A program made the position numbers and the translations under genes. Shown one piece after another: positions 60,372 through 61,726 of a stretch of 61,726 nt of DNA. The DNA is from RGIG5612 sp045600845 (GTDB taxonomy: Bacteria > Bacillota > Clostridia > Lachnospirales > Lachnospiraceae): positions 1-61,726 of the forward strand of contig JAZRYR010000016.1 of NCBI GenBank assembly GCA_045600845.1, in the 5' to 3' direction. Below the pieces are notes generated by a model. It was not told the origin of the DNA. It did not search any database and saw only the letters and a list, made by a program, of their open reading frames with translations. The first letter of the stretch is position 1; every line of letters starts with the position of its first letter.

Positions 60372-60413
60372 TTGCAAAAGAATAAATAAAGCGGTATACT
60401 TTTGGTATACCAA
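60372..60413 (+). promoter_or_regulatory. Molybdoenzyme promoter with GGTATAC operators
   Basis: TTGCAA (60372-60377), 17-base spacer and TATACT (60395-60400) form a promoter. GGTATAC (60393-60399) overlaps the -10 and a perfect palindrome TTGGTATACCAA (60402-60413) lies at the expected start site, 11 bases further. The palindrome fits the FadR-subfamily GntR consensus and matches the site in the gntR promoter. Repression by that GntR is inferred. Confidence 0.65.
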
Positions 60414-60460
60414 GTAATAAATAATGGCGTAGTGCCGATAAATGAAAGGAAGGAAATCAA

Positions 60461-61726
60461 ATGACGACTTTATCCCAGGAAGCATTAGAAAAGTCATTGA
60501 AGATTTTCAACAAAGCAATTGTAGGAGGAACTTTATTCACTTTGGATAAGCTCCTGAATGTTCTTGCAGCAATTTCTCCAAAGTTTCGGAAGGAATTGTG
60601 CAAATATGACGTTACAGTTCAGTTGAAACTTCGTGATAACAGTTACGGACGCTGGTTTAAATTTAAAGATGGCCAGGTGTTTGGCTATGACGGAATTAAT
60701 CCGGATTGTACCGTATCCATGGTATTTGAAGATGAGGCAACTGCGAAGAGAGTAACTGCTTTAATTCGGAATCAGTCCGATTTTGTTAATGCAGCAAAAC
60801 AGGGGCAGTTATCTTTAAATGGACCGGATGCAGAAACCATGTGGTTCTCTTCATTGCTTCTGAAAGTATTTGCTTTTGATGTTTTATATTTAGGAAATTA
60901 TGGAACCAAAATGCCGAACGGTGAGATGAGATATACCACCGGAACTAACGGCGGTCCTTTATTTGTATATGTAAAAGATGACAAAATTGTCCGTGTAACT
61001 CCGATTGATTTTGATGAGGAAGATCCGGACATGTGGACCATTACGGCGAAAGGAAAGAAGCTGACACCTCCGAGAAGAACTACCGTAGCTCCTTATGCTC
61101 AGGGCTGGAAGCAGATGGTATATTCTCCGGACCGGTGCCTTTATCCAATGAAGAGAGTAGACTTTGATCCGGACGGAGACCGTCATTATGAAAACCGTGG
61201 TGTTTCCGGATATGAACGCATCAGCTGGGACGAAGCTTTAGATATTGTATCGAAAGAAATGATTCGTATCCGTAAAACCTATGGGCCTGGTACAATTTTC
61301 GCTTCCACCGGTTCTCATCATAACTGGGGAAGCATCGGATACTACTTATCCTGTGCAAAGAGATTCTTTAACTGCATCGGCGCAACCATGTGTATGCATA
61401 ACCCAGACAGCTGGGAAGGTTGGGCTTGGGGCGGTCAGCACCACTTCGGCGGCAGTGCACGTAACGGTGGAACGGAGCCTTACGGAACCGTAGAAGACTG
61501 CTTAAAGAATTCGGAATTTATCGTATTCTGGTCCTCCGATCCAGAATCCACTTCCGGAAACTATGCGGGACAGGAAGGAACCATTCGTAGGGAATGGATT
61601 AACAAGCTGGGAATTCCTGTAGTACATATTGACCCTTACCAGAATGCAACTGCAGCTTTCGTAAGAGGCCGTTGGATCTGCCCACGTCCGGCAACAGATT
61701 CTGCATTAGGTATCGCCATTGCCAAC
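60461..61726 (+). CDS. SCP2-like domain fused to a transhydroxylase-type molybdopterin enzyme, N-terminal part
   Basis: The first 422 residues of a gene cut by the window end. Residues about 20-135 look like an SCP2 sterol-carrier-type domain (VQLKLRDNSYGRWFKFKDGQ, then GPDAETMWFSSLLL). From about 165 a DMSO-reductase-family domain begins (GGPLFVYVKDDKIVRVTP) without the CXXCXXXC cluster motif. SHHNWG with H286 and NPDSWEGW with D316 and S317 correspond to H144, D174 and the Mo ligand S175 that I recall for Pelobacter pyrogallol-phloroglucinol transhydroxylase, all with a constant offset of 142 residues. That enzyme moves hydroxyl groups between phenols. No Tat signal is seen, so it is cytoplasmic. 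A small iron-sulfur subunit gene is expected just downstream. AAAGGAAGG precedes the ATG. Confidence 0.85.
   Translation, partial: MTTLSQEALEKSLKIFNKAIVGGTLFTLDKLLNVLAAISPKFRKELCKYDVTVQLKLRDNSYGRWFKFKDGQVFGYDGINPDCTVSMVFEDEATAKRVTALIRNQSDFVNAAKQGQLSLNGPDAETMWFSSLLLKVFAFDVLYLGNYGTKMPNGEMRYTTGTNGGPLFVYVKDDKIVRVTPIDFDEEDPDMWTITAKGKKLTPPRRTTVAPYAQGWKQMVYSPDRCLYPMKRVDFDPDGDRHYENRGVSGYERISWDEALDIVSKEMIRIRKTYGPGTIFASTGSHHNWGSIGYYLSCAKRFFNCIGATMCMHNPDSWEGWAWGGQHHFGGSARNGGTEPYGTVEDCLKNSEFIVFWSSDPESTSGNYAGQEGTIRREWINKLGIPVVHIDPYQNATAAFVRGRWICPRPATDSALGIAIAN

Noticed and set aside
60461..60880. Separate small SCP2 protein gene before the molybdoenzyme
   Set aside because: No stop codon or internal ribosome-binding site separates the domains, so a single fused protein is read.

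Overview
The window is a chromosomal segment of a low-to-mid GC anaerobic Firmicute, most likely a Lachnospiraceae-type Clostridium. The assignment rests on the order of the housekeeping blocks (pyrH-frr-uppS-cdsA-dxr-rseP-ispG-polC and rimP-nusA-ylxQ-infB-rbfA-nrnA-truB-ribF), the presence of PolC, tRNA genes without encoded CCA, a PolC/MEP-pathway gene set, and ferredoxin-rich redox genes. The species cannot be named from the sequence.

Layout. 1-2019: the integrase end of an integrative element (partial DUF5688-like gene, small excisionase, tyrosine integrase) abutting the 3' end of a tRNA-Thr gene. 2137-6630: PPIase-like lipoprotein, GT2 glycosyltransferase and YfhO-type membrane protein. 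6605-8676: rpsB-tsf. 8690-15043: MATE exporter and a complete branched-chain amino-acid-type ABC importer. 15116-18533: Hsp20 with a degenerate CIRCE, tRNA-Pro, and a divergent MATE/TetR pair. 18723-28953: nucleotide, ribosome-recycling, isoprenoid, phospholipid and replication genes ending in a PolC that lacks its internal exonuclease. 29031-38379: ferredoxin-nitroreductase, phosphoesterase, tRNA-Glu, 2-hydroxyacid dehydrogenase, MFS carrier, LOG protein, TSCPD protein and a 1143-residue repeat-rich surface protein. 38498-47774: the nusA-infB operon through truB-ribF and a DMT transporter.

47900-61726 is the most interesting part: a probable polyphenol/phloroglucinol-type catabolic region. 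It holds three transcription regulators (a stand-alone LysR DNA-binding domain, an FCD-type GntR, a full LysR), an arylamine N-acetyltransferase, two paralogues of the PhlG/phloretin-hydrolase family, a two-cluster ferredoxin with a fumarate/APS-reductase-like flavoprotein, a FabK/nitronate-monooxygenase-like flavoprotein, an MFS carrier, a cell-wall 5'-nucleotidase and, cut by the window end, a molybdopterin enzyme resembling the large subunit of pyrogallol-phloroglucinol transhydroxylase with an SCP2-like domain fused to its N-terminus. One hydrolase (55228-56028) keeps the full zinc site with the spacing of phloretin hydrolase. The other (51132-51962) has lost three of the four ligands and sits in an operon with the ferredoxin and flavoprotein. 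GGTATACC-type operators occur at the gntR promoter and the molybdoenzyme promoter, with a half-site before the second hydrolase, so one GntR regulon may tie the region together. A perfect 10-bp dyad with a 9-bp spacer lies upstream of the first hydrolase operon.

Non-coding structure includes a 75-bp double-hairpin repeat at three loci (tandem at two), a second AT-rich repeat family at two loci, and an inverted-repeat block before the molybdoenzyme. All functional statements are from reading motifs and family knowledge; no database search was run.
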